DNA of 64,000 nt from Certhia americana (Eukaryota; Chordata; Aves; Passeriformes; Certhiidae): positions 21,389,943-21,453,942 of the forward strand of contig CM031864.1 in assembly GCA_018697195.1 (NCBI GenBank), written 5' to 3'. This document shows, in pieces, positions 51,965-64,000 of the stretch. The notes beneath the pieces were generated by a model, which worked only from the letters and a program-made list of their open reading frames with translations, was not told the DNA's origin and ran no database searches. Position 1 is the first letter of the stretch. Each line of letters begins with the position of its first letter. The position numbers and the translations under genes are program-made.

Positions 51965-54040
51965 GCTGTTTTGCAAGTGTGTGATTAAAAAAGCAGCCAT
52001 GATCACAAATAACACACATCTAAGTGACATCCAAACCTCCAGTAGAATTTTCTAGCAAAATACACAGATGAAAATGTTCTCTTATACACTAACAGGTTTT
52101 CATAAAACACCTCAATTTCTTAAGGAAATAGATTTTATGCTTACATCTTACAAAACCATTGTTACACACAGTGTTGCAAACCATTATTCATATTGCATCA
52201 GCTTTTCTGCAGCAACTAAAATCCAGAAGCCTTTTCCTTTACTTTATAGCCTAACTGGGTTGAATTCAGATAAAGATTCAGCTATCATGGTGTGGGGAGG
52301 CAATTAAAGCACTGAACAGTAAAATTAAGTACAATACTGTATACTCTTGTATAATCTTGACAGACTTAATCAAATATGCTAGAGTTTGGAATTATGCATG
52401 TTGTTATTCTTTAAGGGGCTAACACCTTCCATAGACAAACAGGGACAATTCTTGGTGATTCAACCCAAAATCAGATAATTTCGTGTCTCAGGGTTAAAGT
52501 CAAGCCAAAGAGAATGTGACTAGGTCCTGGAGGAAGAGCTAAGGAAAAAGAAGTTTACGACTTGATTTCTGCTGTGCTTCAGAACAGACATGTTTTAGCA
52601 ATTTTGACAGAATTTGTAGATAAATAGCTTTTTTACTCTTTAATCACTATCACACAGAAATAGAAGGTGAGTCTGGAAAAAGTTCTAAATCACTATGAAT
52701 AAGGCAAAATTAAAAACATTTACAATTTTAGAAGTTACAGTATCCTGGATTGGGGTTTTGTTTTCTTGACTATAATTATGTCCCAATCAAATATGACACC
52801 AGAACTGAAGTAGGAGAGAATGCAAATAAAGCATCAGCAAACAAAGTTTCAGGACAAACAGCTCTCTGTTACAGGAGACAACACAAAAATTGAAGACTTA
52901 ACAGAACTGACCTCAATCAATGCTGAGATTTAATCTGATGTTTCAATGATTAAAACTAATTGGTTTGAAAATTACCCATAATTAAAGGGCCAAATTCCCA
53001 AAAGTATATTTTCATTTTAACTCCTTGGAAATAAGCAGTGTTCAGACCTACCCTCCATAGGAATAATCTTTCAAACACACAATAGAATGAATTTAAGTAG
53101 GCTTCACAACATGAGAGAAGAGTAAAGACATAGATGAACAGGGATGAAATAGCATGGGAGATTTAATTTATCTTCTACACTTGAACAGCTCTGTTCTGTT
53201 TTAGTGCTTGTTTCTCTAACAATTCTGCAGCCTTCAATTTTCATAGTGCAGCTATATAAATTTTAAAGAAATGGTGTCCTTAGCTAAGTGTTTATCATAC
53301 ATGCAATAGAACAAAGAAAACCATATTTCTATGGGATTAATTTTCTCTGCTAAAGAAGTGTATTAATAACAATATATTAGGATCTAATGTAGGTCACAAG
53401 GAAGAATCTTTTGTGATTTAAACCAGGTCAGTCTCTGTCCATCTATGACAAGCAGACCGCAGCTCACTATTTTCCACAAAAGTTCTCTTGACAGAAATTT
53501 CTCTTTGCCAGTCTTTCTCTTAGGAAGTAGGAAAACAAACTCATTGCACACATGTTTAATTGGGCACTCATAAATAAAGAAGAAAAATGGGCACCCCCCC
53601 ACCGCAAGAGGAAAAAGAAGAGAAGCATCACTAAGTACTAAGCTATTCCTCTTCCAGGTTGCCACTTCAAGTGAGACCCAAGAACAAGAGCTGCTTCCTT
53701 GGCCTAATAGCTGCTTCATGGCCCATTTTCAGCTCCCATTCTATTTTCACAAGAACAGATAACACAGAAACACTAATAACAGCTTTTTTTGGCAGTATCT
53801 GGATCAGACTTTGGTCAGAAATCAAAGGAGGCTTGACTCCTTGGAGTTTCTCCCTACACTGCTGTGGTATTTGCCCCTGGCTCATGCCAGGAGCCCCACA
53901 GTACCCTGGGCATCCCCAGGGGAGAGCTGAGCCCTCTCAGCTCTGGCTGCTACTGCTGTCCAGGGAGCAAACACAGGGCTCTCCATTTGGGCAACCAGAA
54001 ATACTAAAAACTCACTCAAAATCCATTTAGAGCTGAGAAC

Positions 54041-54067
54041 AAAAAAAAAAAAAAAAAAAAAAAAAAA
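54041..54067 (+). repeat. Poly(A) run, 27 bases
   Basis: The longest A run in the window, followed by a further A/G-rich stretch to about 54080; a second polypurine tract lies at about 54306-54340. It could be the tail of a retroposed sequence, but I recognise nothing upstream and no clear target-site duplication. Confidence 0.85.
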
Positions 54068-55152
54068 GAAAAAAGAAGACAAAAAATAAATTTTGCCACA
54101 GCCACATGTTGGATTCTTAATTTTGCCTTTTAGCATGGCCTTACAGGAGACATGAAAGGGAAAGAGGAGCAAAAGCAAAGCCAGAAGTTTGAAGGTCAAT
54201 TCAAAAAATTTTTCGCCCAATAAAGTCAGTCATGACAGCATACAGACACTCTCAACCATACATCCCAGGTCCAGACACACTGCTTTGCATCCATGAATAT
54301 GGACACGGGAGAAAAAAGAAACGGAAAGAAAAAAAGAAAAAATCTTTTCCTTCCTACATCCTGGCAGCAGACCAAAAATCAATACCAGTTGCCTAAGTAA
54401 AATCTCACCCTGACAGGGCCTCCCTGCTGGCTATGCAGCAATACTAATGGTCTTGTAGTGGTCTTTAGACAACACAGGGATGTCAATATAATTTTGTTCC
54501 ACTTTTCTTGCTTGCCATCTCCCATCTGCAACCAATTCATAACCTCAGTTACTCATACCTTTGCACAAATGGACTGACTCTCCACCTACACATTTAGCTG
54601 TCCCTTTCCTCACTCCAGTGCCTCTCTGATCACTGTGACAGCCCTTGCAGTAGTGTGTCCTTCCAAATCTGCTTTGCCTTTAATATTTCACTAAAATGCC
54701 AATGAAAACTGCCTTCACCTCCCAGGAGCACAAAAATTTTTTCTTCTTCGAGCACAGACAAAGCCTATTCCCATCAGCCTAAACAAATAAGCAATGGAAT
54801 CAGAAAATCAGGGACATGTATTGAGGGCTTTTCAAATCTTAACCTTAGAAGACTTCAGAGATATTAGTTAACTCCTTAGGGAAAATATTCTACTTCATAG
54901 AAAAATAAAAGTTATATACACGTTTAGCAAAAGTGTTGAAAACATACTTTGTGTACCTTTTGATGAGCAACAGTAGGAAATGTTCTAAAGCCTTATACCT
55001 AAAATATTTACATTTTCTAAAAAGGCAACTGACTGTAGAGAAACACAAACAGAGAATAAAACAGAGGATGTGTAAGTGGACAATAAACACACCCGAGAAG
55101 AGGAATGACCAGCTTTCCATCAGCACAGCAGTCCCATCCATCAGGAGCACTC

Positions 55153-55176
55153 AGTTTCTACTTAGAAACTAAGTAG
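55153..55176. repeat. Overlapping alternative hairpins
   Basis: The arms AGTTTCT (55153-55159) and AGAAACT (55164-55170) can pair, or instead CTACTTAG (55158-55165) with CTAAGTAG (55169-55176). The two pairings exclude each other. Both are short and may be chance. Confidence 0.7.
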
Positions 55177-56378
55177 ATTGGTATGGAAGACTCTTCCCCC
55201 AAACATTCCCTGCAAGTTATTTTTTTTCCTGTACTACTTAAATTTGAATCAAATTGAATGTTTCTTATAAGAATTAACATATTGCTTGTTGAAGGGCAAG
55301 GATTTGGCCATTGTACCCAGAGGTCTTCAGCAGTTGCTTGTGCATTCAGGCACAGTGTAGAAGAGTTGTTCACATTATTTCCATAACCAAGGCCACTTAA
55401 GGAATTTTATTGCTTTCTTTACTTCCTACAAAGCATTTTACCAAAAAATGTATTGACAATTACTGAACGCCATTGCTACATAAAGATATGGATTTTTCAA
55501 AAAGCATTTTAAGAAATCAAGGAAAATGAAGATTAGCATGTAAATGCCTTATGTGAAATAGAAGCACCAGGAAAGATTAACACCTTGCAGGGAAGAAGTG
55601 GGAGGCAAATGCACTAAAAGAGATGAGAAAACTTTCAAGATCACAAAAAGAGCTAGAAATACTGGGAATCATAGAGGAGCCAGGGGAAAAAATATGGAGC
55701 AGATGAGAGCCTTTGAGAATTCTCATCACCTGGATGGAAATAACAAACACACATCAGTCACAAATGAAATTCATTATAAAATATATATATTTTTTGTCAG
55801 GATGCCCCATCTTATTTCACTACTTCATATTATTCGTGGGGTATATTCATATTCCCTGCTAATATATTATAAATATATGTATTATGGGGCCCTTAGTAAA
55901 ACTGATGATAAAGACATCTGTATACAGTACTGCTTTTAGCATATCAGCATAAAATTAAACCGTTTTAATTTCCAGTTTCATTTCCAGTACAAAGGTTATT
56001 TATCTTTAAACAAAATGCTTATGAGCATTCCACCATATTATTATAGATTGACAGGATTAAAAGAAGTTTATTACTTTTAAGTTTGATATAAAATATACTG
56101 AACTGTGAATTAACACAAAGTTAAATGCAAAATATCGCGTATATGCCAAATTAGGAACCAACATTAGTTTTCCTCATTGTGGCCAAAATATTTGGGCCAA
56201 ATCCCTGGCAAGTAAAAGTTAGTTAAGTCTATTTACTCCAGCCTACCCTGCTTGCAGCTCAGATCTTGGCTTATGCCCTGACCTGGGACTTGCACTGACA
56301 GTGAGCCCTATCAACACCTGATAGGATGAGCTTTCTGCTAAAATCTCCTGTGTCAGCATTTAGGATTAACTTATTGAC

Positions 56379-56414
56379 AAAAAAAAAAAAAAAATTGAAA
56401 GAGAGAGAGAGAGA
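56379..56414 (+). repeat. A run followed by (GA)n
   Basis: Sixteen A, a short spacer, then seven GA units. A simple microsatellite. Confidence 0.9.
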
Positions 56415-57754
56415 AAAGACACAAGGAAGCAATATCATCAATAAAACAGAGCTAAGAAAAAAAAAGAGAAATCAGACTGTTTCATAAAAATCAGAAATTT
56501 CCATAGAAAGACAAAACTTTTTACATTGAATTTTTACTAATGCGCTTACAAATGTAAATTATTTGTGAAGTTTGAAAACGTTATCTCACATGTTAATAAT
56601 CCAGGTATGATTCACACTGAAAATAGGGACATTTCTTCATGGAAATAGTATTAAATTCTCACTGGGATAAATTTGCTCAAAATTTGTTATTTTGCCTAGG
56701 GCAAAGACATCACATTGAATTCACATGGTAAGTGTTAGAATTGCAACCTCTGTCAGATATGGACAAACTTCTCAAAAATCCATTTCTAAAAACATTTCAG
56801 CTTTCACAGAACTAAGGATAACCAAAACATACAATCTTCAAATACGTCATAATTAGCATGGCCAGTTTCATTACTGGAAAAGCCAACTTTTCCAGAATGC
56901 TTATGACAGAAAGTGAAGGGCATTAGGAGCTCCTCTTTGTACTCAGCCTAAGACCAACACGTGAACTACATATTCTTCAGTTAAACCATGTTGACATTTC
57001 TCTTTCCCCACACACACACATAAGTACAAAATCAGAGAGCTGGAAAAGTATTTATACTGTCCATTTGCACTAGAGGCAATTCTTCAGGAAAACACTGTGT
57101 TTTGTTAATTCAGCTCCTGAATTTAAAAGTAATCATGAAGCTCAGGTAAAAAAAGCAATGCACAGCACAGTGCTCAGCTCAGAACAATCCAAAGCATGGG
57201 AGTGCCAGCACAGTAAGGATTTTCCTCATCAGACCAGAACACAGCAGCAGGTACAGTCCAATTCACTCCACTAGCACCTGGCCTGTCTCAGAGACAGCAA
57301 GGTACCACTTCATCCCAAATCAAAGCCTAGAAATTCCTAGTAATAAGTAGATGGAGCAGTCACACATGCCAGCTACAAGCTCTGCATTCTGTAAGTGCAC
57401 TACTAACGTGTTTCTCCTTCACATCTCAACATTTATGATATGGTTTTGAACAGTTGTTGGTAGGAATAGATGGAATTTCCCCATTCTAATATTTAGTCAT
57501 ATTTTAATTTACTTATATTGCAACTGCTGCATTGAACCAGGTGAGACTGGCATGTGCAGCAACACACAATCCCACTACTTTTACAATAAAATTGGTAATC
57601 AAAACTTATTAGTCCTGATGGAATGCAGTAGTCATTGGTATTAGGATACTGTTTCTTAGTATATGGTGTTCTTAAACTGTTTTAGTTTTATGAAACAGAA
57701 AGTTTGAAAATTTCCCATCACTTCCACTATTTATATTATCCCCTTGTAATTCTT

Positions 57755-57801
57755 AAAAAAAAAAAAAAAAAACAAAAAAACAAAAATACAACAACAACAA
57801 A
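57755..57801 (+). repeat. A-rich/ACA microsatellite
   Basis: Eighteen A followed by A7C, A5 and ACA repeats. It resembles the A-rich tail of a retroposed copy, but no body was recognised upstream. Confidence 0.85.
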
Positions 57802-58150
57802 CCCAGAAAAGCATTCACAGTATAACCACAAATAGGAGGCTGGCCTTTATTGTCTATTATGTTAATTTAGTTTTCAGTTAATGCTGTCCCAGATCCTATG
57901 TTCTAGTGTATGAGGCTCCCAGCCTTCTCACTCAATAAGTCAGCAGCTCCAATTCAGTGATTTCAATCAAAACAGAAAGAAAGAACATAAAGTTTTTATT
58001 ACAACTTGATCCCTGACAATTTTTATTTCAAAATTATTCCATTGAAAAGAGAGCCTACTATGGTTTTTAAGTCTTAGAAACAGTCCAAAGTGAAAAGCAG
58101 CTATGGGAATTTCTCTTTCAACTTTGCTCCATATATAAACACACACAGAT

Positions 58151-58586
58151 TTATACAATACGGCAGGATAAGATGCACAGAAGAAAAAAAGCAGAAAAAT
58201 AGCAAAAATTAAGCACAGCCTTAACTTCAAAAGCTTTAAGGAAACATTTTCTATTCAACTGATTTTTAATAGGGGGAGTGTGGGGGGCAATGTACATGTG
58301 CAGCAAAACATCAGCTGTGTGGGCAACAACCAAGATGATGTTCTCAGAAGGGTCAGCTGTTACATTTACCCCAGCAGCAGTTAGGATCTGGTGGGATTTG
58401 GGATCATACTTCAAGCTCACTCACAAGTGTTTCTCCACGAGAGGAGAAAATCAGCCTGTGTGCCTCACTTAAGGCCCCAGCACAGCTCTCACCTCGACAG
58501 CTGACAGAATAGAGTGGTTGCATAAGTGTAAAAAAAAAGAGACACGAGAACATGGACTTGCCTACACCAACCAAACAGGATATCAA
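58151..58586 (-). other. Coding-like minus-strand stretch, unidentified
   Basis: Two overlapping minus-strand frames (58586-58404 and 58420-58151) read with protein-like composition, for example LSEAHRLIFSSRGETLVSEL in the first and VSLKYDPKSHQILTAAGVNV in the second. Each lies in a different frame, the second begins right after a stop, and I recognise no family. If real, this would be a frameshifted pseudogene or exon fragment. A consensus-like splice donor (CGAG then GTGAGA) lies at about 58490 on this strand. Chance remains the simplest explanation. Confidence 0.15.
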
Positions 58587-60763
58587 GTCACCATAACCTT
58601 GGGTGAGGGATCACAGAGGGACCATGAGCAGTACACCTGTGTAGAACAGTTTTTTCTGCCTCTGAAGGAAATTATCTAATACTCCTTATTTTAACATTGT
58701 AAGGAAGATTCACACATTCTATTAGAAAGCACTGTCTTGCTCTTTTCCTGGCCGTTGGCCACCACTGAGACTCAAGTCAGTTATTGCAGAGGTAAAAATA
58801 ACATCTTGCAAAGAATCATTAGAGGCTATTTCCTCAGTTTTCCTATTAAAAGATACTTTACTATATAAGGAGTGACTATGTGGTGCCTAACTATCAAAAA
58901 GCATTACATATGACAGAGAATCTGGAGCTGATTTTTTTTTTTTTTTAAATGGTAGTTTTTCTATTTCCTCACTCCTCTGTACCTAATCTTTAGCAATGTA
59001 AAGCTAGCAGAAGGAGCATGGGTTAAAACTAAATGGAGCTGCTCCTTCAGAGGTCCAGGGCAATGAGGAGGTTTGCAGTAACAGTGAAAATCAGCAAGGC
59101 AAGACCAGCTGCCTCCCTGCAGGACAGCTGATGTGCTGGGGCAACTGTGAGCACTAAGAAACACTGCAGTGATTAACCTATCTTGGAACAGTTAAGACAA
59201 AATTAAACAAATCAGCCACATTTGTCTTTCTGACTGTGGTACAGCAACAACAACAACAACCAAAGGTAATCACCTGCCTGTTCTGGCTTCTTTTCTCCTA
59301 CAGTAAAAAGAACAAAGAGAATTAGGAATTAGCTCAAACCCTGTAATGCTTTGAACTGTCATGACTTGTGGTCCAGTCTTAATCTTTTTGCTCAGCAGTG
59401 GCTGTGCCCCACATCAGAGCAGAAGGCATCCTACCCCATGCCTTGCTCCCACACCACTGCCAGGCATTGTCCCACAACTGGGTGGTGGCAAAAATCTTTG
59501 CTAGACAATAAATTTTCCTGGATCTGCCTCACGAACTGTTTCACATCAAAGAAACTGCTGGGGTGTGAATCTCTAAAGTTCAGAGTTTGGTCAATTTGGA
59601 TGAGCCCTGAAGCATTCACAATTTTATTCAAGTAACCCTGCCCAGGATCTCATAGCAGGAACAGACTTGCTTAGGGGATTTCTGGCACTGGAACTTTCTG
59701 TTCAAGACTGTTGGGATATGTTCTTGTCATTTAAACCAAAAACATTTCAGAGCATTTAAAATAATATCAAAAATTCTGTGTGGCCAACTGTCAAAATTTG
59801 TGCTAGGTAAGTGGAGTCCTAGTTCCAGATTTCTCCAACCACTTTTAGTTACTGAAGTTTCAAGCATATATTTTTTAATGTACTTTGTTATAAGTTGTTT
59901 TCCCAGTTTCTGGCTAATATTCCAGAATTAGAATTTCCTAAATTCACCTGCTTCCATCAGAAAAAAGGCTTAGCAATTTTGGGTTTTTTCTTAAGTAACA
60001 AATATAAAACAAAAAGCTCACTGGCTCAAGAAAAGACTAATTAGTCCCCTAACTCTTAGGCTTCACTGTATATTCCACTGTGAGATGCCCCTAAACCAAA
60101 AAGGCTACTTTAAGAATCTTGAGTCTCCCTCTTCCACTCTATCTTTATTCTTAAGAATACCTTCTTCCAGTCCTTTATAATCCACAGTACTTTCATTTCC
60201 CTGGGTGAACAAGCCCTCATTGTACACAAATGTACAACCACAAAGTGTTTTGCATGAGCTCAAGAAGCACTACAGCAACTACTCTATTTTACTGGGTCTC
60301 CCAGATTGTTTGCAAGAAGTAAATTCAGGCTACTGTTAATTTTCACAAATGCATAATCACTTGTATTTCCTCAGGCACAGATTCTTTTTATTGTGTGTTA
60401 GTCTGTAAGTCTGTAAGTGTGGCCTGGAATAGCTGTGTCCTTACAACATCGCACTGCCCATGCCTACTGCACTAAACACACCAAACAGCACCTGCCAGAA
60501 AAACCTCCCAAAACAAAAAGACAAAAAACTCAGGACCTAAATCTGAACATTTGTCCCCCTTGAAATCTCTCTATCACCCCTTGTTTAAATTCAACACTTT
60601 GCCTGTTTCACAGAAGATTACGTTCCTGTAGATTTATAATAACCAAACCTATTAAAATGAAACACTTCAAGAATCCAGGATTAGAAACATTTAATTCCTG
60701 GTCAGAAAACAATTGAGGTACAGTCACTAGAATTGTTGTTCTTTACTCTTGATTCTTTATTGC

Positions 60764-61130
60764 AGAATTAGAAAATATGCTGACTTGGAAGGGATTCATA
60801 AGGGTCATTGAGTCCAACCTCTGGCCCTTCACAGGACACCCCAACAATCACACCCTTTTCCTGAGAGCATTGTCCAAACACACTTTTTGAACTCTGGCAG
60901 CCTTGGTGCTGTGACCATTTCCCTGGGGAGCCTGTTCCAGTGCCCAACCACACACTGTGTGAAGAACATTTTCCTGATAGTCAACCTAAAACTCCCCCAG
61001 CTCAGCTCCACACCATTTCTTTGAGTCCTGTCACTGATCACAAGAGCAACAAGACCAGCATTTGCCCCTCCACTTCCCCACGTGAGAATGTTGAAGATCA
61101 GCTTCCTGTGGATTCCCAGTTTGTCTCACT
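60764..61130 (-). mobile_element. Truncated CR1 LINE 3' end, best copy
   Basis: The plus strand reads as the complement of an avian CR1 3' terminus: the AGAAT...ATATGCTGA start, TTGGAAGGGA, GAGTCCAACCTCTGGCCCTT, ACACCCCAACAATCACACC, TGAGAGCATTGTCCAAAC, CCCTGGGGAGCCTGTTCCAG, the CCTGATAGTCAACCTAAA stretch and the TGCCCCTCCACTTCCCC stretch. The match is continuous for about 365 bases with scattered substitutions and then fades near 61130, as expected for a 5'-truncated insertion. The terminal octamer repeat is degraded to AGAATTAGAAAATA. Confidence 0.93.
60829..61041 (-). pseudogene. C-terminal remnant of CR1 ORF2 (reverse transcriptase protein)
   Basis: About 70 codons remain open on the minus strand and end at TGA (60831-60829). 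The segment FFTQCVVGHWNRLPREMV, followed by PEFKK and a final GCDCWGVL, is the hallmark tail of the CR1 endonuclease/reverse-transcriptase protein, which lies just before the short 3' untranslated region. Endonuclease and reverse-transcriptase domains are missing because the copy is 5'-truncated, so it cannot move by itself. Compared with the family as I know it, the expected arginine-rich FTQRVV segment carries a Cys. Confidence 0.85.
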
Positions 61131-61231
61131 CTTGTGGTACATCACAACTCCAAGATACAGTACAGCAATTCATGCAGAGAGGAAAACCACAGACTATTTC
61201 AGGAAATGCTGGCTGTTCTTTCTTTGTGGGC

Positions 61232-61328
61232 TACAAAAACAAAACAAAACCAGCCCCAAAAAACCTAACACCCCCTCCCCAAAAACAACAAACCAGCCAA
61301 AAAAAACCACTCCAAAACAACAACAACA
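61232..61328 (+). repeat. A/C-rich low-complexity tract
   Basis: About 100 bases made almost only of A and C in AAAC, AACC and CAA words, lying about 100 bases beyond the CR1 end. Similar A/C-rich tracts occur at 43850-43922. It is probably slippage-derived. Confidence 0.85.
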
Positions 61329-64000
61329 GAAGCACAGGAGCATTGTTTTCCTAAAAACATCATCTTTTTGTTCTTTAAAATATTTTGACAGATGATTCTC
61401 AAAAATATTTATAGCACAGCTTGAAGGAAACAATATAAATATCATCTCATTACACACACACACTGTAAAAAACAGTCTTTTACTAGTAAGAGTTCACAAA
61501 CCAAAACAATGGGAGGGATAAGAGAGAAGAAGGGCTATTATCCCTACAGGTTCAAGTAGTTACAACATTCCTACAGAGACACACAGAGACTAAGTGACAT
61601 GCTATAAGGTATAAGTAAAGCATGTGATAGAGATAAGAACCAAGCCTTTACTTCCTCCCTCTGCTCTCCCCCATCAGTGTTAGCCACAAGAACATCCATC
61701 TTTTCACAAGTCTGGGCACCATCTTATGGCTTCCAAATTACAGAAATGCACAGATATTTAGAGAACTTGAACAATAAATTTTAATTGCCTTGTTATACCG
61801 GCAGGTGATGGACAACCATAGCAAGATCTGAACACTCAGGTGTTTGCAAGATGAGACCCACTCAGTATTCTCAGACAGATCCATACCATAGCATTGTATT
61901 GCCAGGAGAAGCCTTGTGATAAATCAGATATGGAAGGAAGCCCAAAATCCACAAACAGGTAAGGGAGAGAAGAAACCAGGTTTGTAGTCAGAAACTCAGA
62001 GGAGATAGGTGGGAGAAATACACATAGGCTGTTTTGTTGCCATTTTGCTCATGAAGAACAAGGTAAGGAGAGGAGGGTTATTTCCCCTTCCCCCAAATCA
62101 GCTGTATAAGATCACTTACCCTTAGATAATTTTAGCTGATTAAGAAATCTCAGATTGTTTGCCTGATATTTCCAATATCTCTGCTGTTCACAGGTGCAGG
62201 TCCAACTCAAGCCAAAGTCAAATTCAAGTTTCTTTGTAGCTTGACTCTACCAAGCAGCACAGCTGTAGCAATGGCCTCATTATGTGTATTACCTACTGAT
62301 TTCACACTTGAATCCATTTTAAAGTCCTCCATGAGCCTCCCTATTAGCTTAATAATGAAAAGTGTATCAAAGAGTACTTTGCTAAGTTGAGTGAAAAATT
62401 CAAAGCACTCCCAGTGAGACGGTGCCACTGAAACCATGAAATAACAGTGGTCACTGAATTCTGCTCTCATTGTGATACTGCTAATTATGGTATTTGGGAT
62501 TAAAACCTGAACATCTGAGACAGGCAGAAGGGGACAAGTTTTTGTGTCTTGATAGATTTACCACTGCATGTAAAAATCAAAAAATTAATTTAGGCAATCA
62601 GATGGCTTAACATCATTTGTCTCAGCTGCTTTGTACTTCATCCTAAAATCTGATCAGGGTTTATTGTACATTAATTTAAACAACTCATCTATGAATTAGG
62701 GAGAAGAGTGTCTTGGGAATACAGTACATAACTGCTGTAGCTACAAAGCAAAATATCATTATGGCAGTCTTTTCTTGACATGTAAAAGAATCTCTATTTC
62801 ATTTTCATTCAAAAAAATCTCTATTTCATTTCAATCTCTATTTCATTTCATTACCTGTAACAATAGCTGTATTTTTAAAAATTTTTACTCTATTTAATAA
62901 AAAAGCAGTAGTCCAGACTTCTGTCAAAATGAAAGAAAAAAGAAATCAAGCCAGTGTCTGGAGAAAAGTTAAAATTTCTATTCCAAAGTACAAAAATCAG
63001 TGGTAAAGCAGTTTCTCACTAGAGTTCTGGTGAGTAGAGTACCTCATTTGAAAGAATTTATACCATCTACCATACCATACCACTTAAGTAACATTTTTTA
63101 AGCAGGAAAAGTTAATATTAAGTTGTCAGCATCCTAACAGTCTAAACAGAAGTGTAATCATTTGGGCCACCCATGTGTTACATGTCATTAATAAATGACA
63201 ATAAACGTAACAAATGATGACATCTACACAATGTACGTTCTTCTACAATATGCCAATACAGAAAGAATTCTGCTTTAACCTCATGATTTGGATTTATATT
63301 ATTTAAATGTAAACAAAAAAACATCTGCAACTCACCAAAACCACTAAGATGCATTCAGATTAAATTGTTTGTGTAGCATATGGAGATGGCTGGCACCTGT
63401 TTGCGGTGAAAACTCAGACTACCCAATTTTAAGAGGGGAAGAGAAATTAGTAGAAGAAAAGTACACATACAGAGAGAAGCAAGGCACTGACATGGAACAC
63501 TGAAGAAAGACATAACGTATTTTAATATAGTTTAACACATCCCTGGCTGAGGGAAATATCACATCTCACAATTTGCCACAGAATTCTCATCACTTACACA
63601 AATAGTCAAAGTTGGTGAGAGTAACAAAACAAAACCACTGAGAACAGAATCTCTTATTAAAACAACTGGAACATCTCTCAGCTGAAACAATATCGTTTCA
63701 CTTTCCTTAGTGAGGCAGAAACATCTTGGAGTTTCTTGTAGGAAAAAGTAAACTGGACTGAAATATTTCAATGCATAATGTACAGGAGCAGAAAAAAATT
63801 TGAGACCAAAACCTTAAATTTTTATTAAAACTGATGACATTTCCCCACTACTTGTTTCTTACTCTGTTGTCATCACATCTCCCCACTTCCCAGGAACAGC
63901 AAGTTCAAGAAGGAACTGGAGAGATTACTGTGCAAACAGTAAGAAACTATTTCCAAGAAGTAACAGCTTAGAGAGAAACAGCTATCCCTGTACTGCAAAT
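61329..64000. other. Gene-free stretch to window end
   Basis: AT-rich unique DNA. The only structure noted is the short repeat cluster at 62789-62850. No exon, RNA gene or interspersed repeat was recognised. Confidence 0.5.
62789..62850 (+). repeat. Three copies of a 16-base AATCTCTATTTCATTT unit
   Basis: Copies start at 62789, 62816 and 62833; the last two are adjacent and identical over the core, and the first is separated by a short A run. A local duplication of pyrimidine-rich sequence. Confidence 0.9.

Larger units (their letters stand above)
50241..54040. other. Gene-free stretch
   Basis: Holds one enhancer-like stretch (51190-51380) and a tandem duplication (51894-51964), listed separately. 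The plus strand is open at 53659-54030 (123 codons) just before the poly(A) at 54041, without a recognisable protein. No RNA gene was seen. Confidence 0.45.
54068..60763. other. Gene-free stretch
   Basis: AT-rich unique DNA. The part at about 56530-56740 has a mildly enhancer-like texture. GC-richer patches at 57150-57300 and 59360-59650 hold no recognisable protein. A T run lies at 58932-58946 and a short (CAA)n at about 59244-59260. No RNA gene or interspersed repeat was recognised. Confidence 0.45.

Noticed and set aside
55660..55690. GAATCATAGAGGAGCC as a CR1 terminus
   Set aside because: The likeness ends after about ten bases; nothing of the CR1 3' end follows.
59431..59631. 66-codon minus-strand frame with protein-like composition
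   Set aside because: It has no ATG at the start, no family likeness and no splice context.

Overview
The window looks like ordinary AT-rich intergenic or deep-intronic DNA from a bird, quite possibly a songbird. Three things point to this. Three CR1-type retroposon 3' ends are present, all in minus orientation and all truncated; the clearest, at about 60764-61130, keeps the readable C-terminus of the CR1 reverse-transcriptase protein. There is one solo LTR at about 31038-31682 whose U3/TATA/R layout resembles songbird endogenous-retrovirus LTRs. I also see no mammalian SINEs or long L1 sequence, and interspersed repeats are sparse. The species call is an inference from repeat style, not from a gene.

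I found no protein-coding gene, exon series, tRNA, rRNA or CRISPR array that I can defend. No open frame matches a family I recognise, apart from the CR1 remnant. The longest frame, minus strand about 983-1729, is longer than expected by chance but has no recognisable domain. The bacterial-type systems one might look for (operons, defence islands, integrases, ribosome binding sites) are absent.

Layout: 1-9.9 kb is unique sequence with the long open frame (about 1-1.7 kb), a small CpG cluster (7.25 kb), a 32-base alternating purine/pyrimidine tract (8.17 kb) and a GC-richer block (8.6-9.0 kb). From 9.9 to 20.5 kb there is a weak CR1 scrap, A-rich tracts and a GC-rich, CpG-poor block at 13.3-13.9 kb. 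From 20.5 to 31 kb there are several stretches that read like conserved non-coding elements, an (AAAC)n microsatellite and GC-richer patches. The solo LTR follows. From 35.8 to 38.6 kb there are more enhancer-like stretches and a pure G run. From 39 to 54 kb there are short tandem duplications, a second CR1 end and a 27-base poly(A). From 54 to 64 kb there are A-rich tracts, the best CR1 copy and low-complexity A/C sequence.

If the region has a function, it is most plausibly regulatory: scattered enhancer-like islands in a gene-poor interval. This is a reading by eye and needs a multi-species alignment to decide. I do not see a previously undescribed gene system here.
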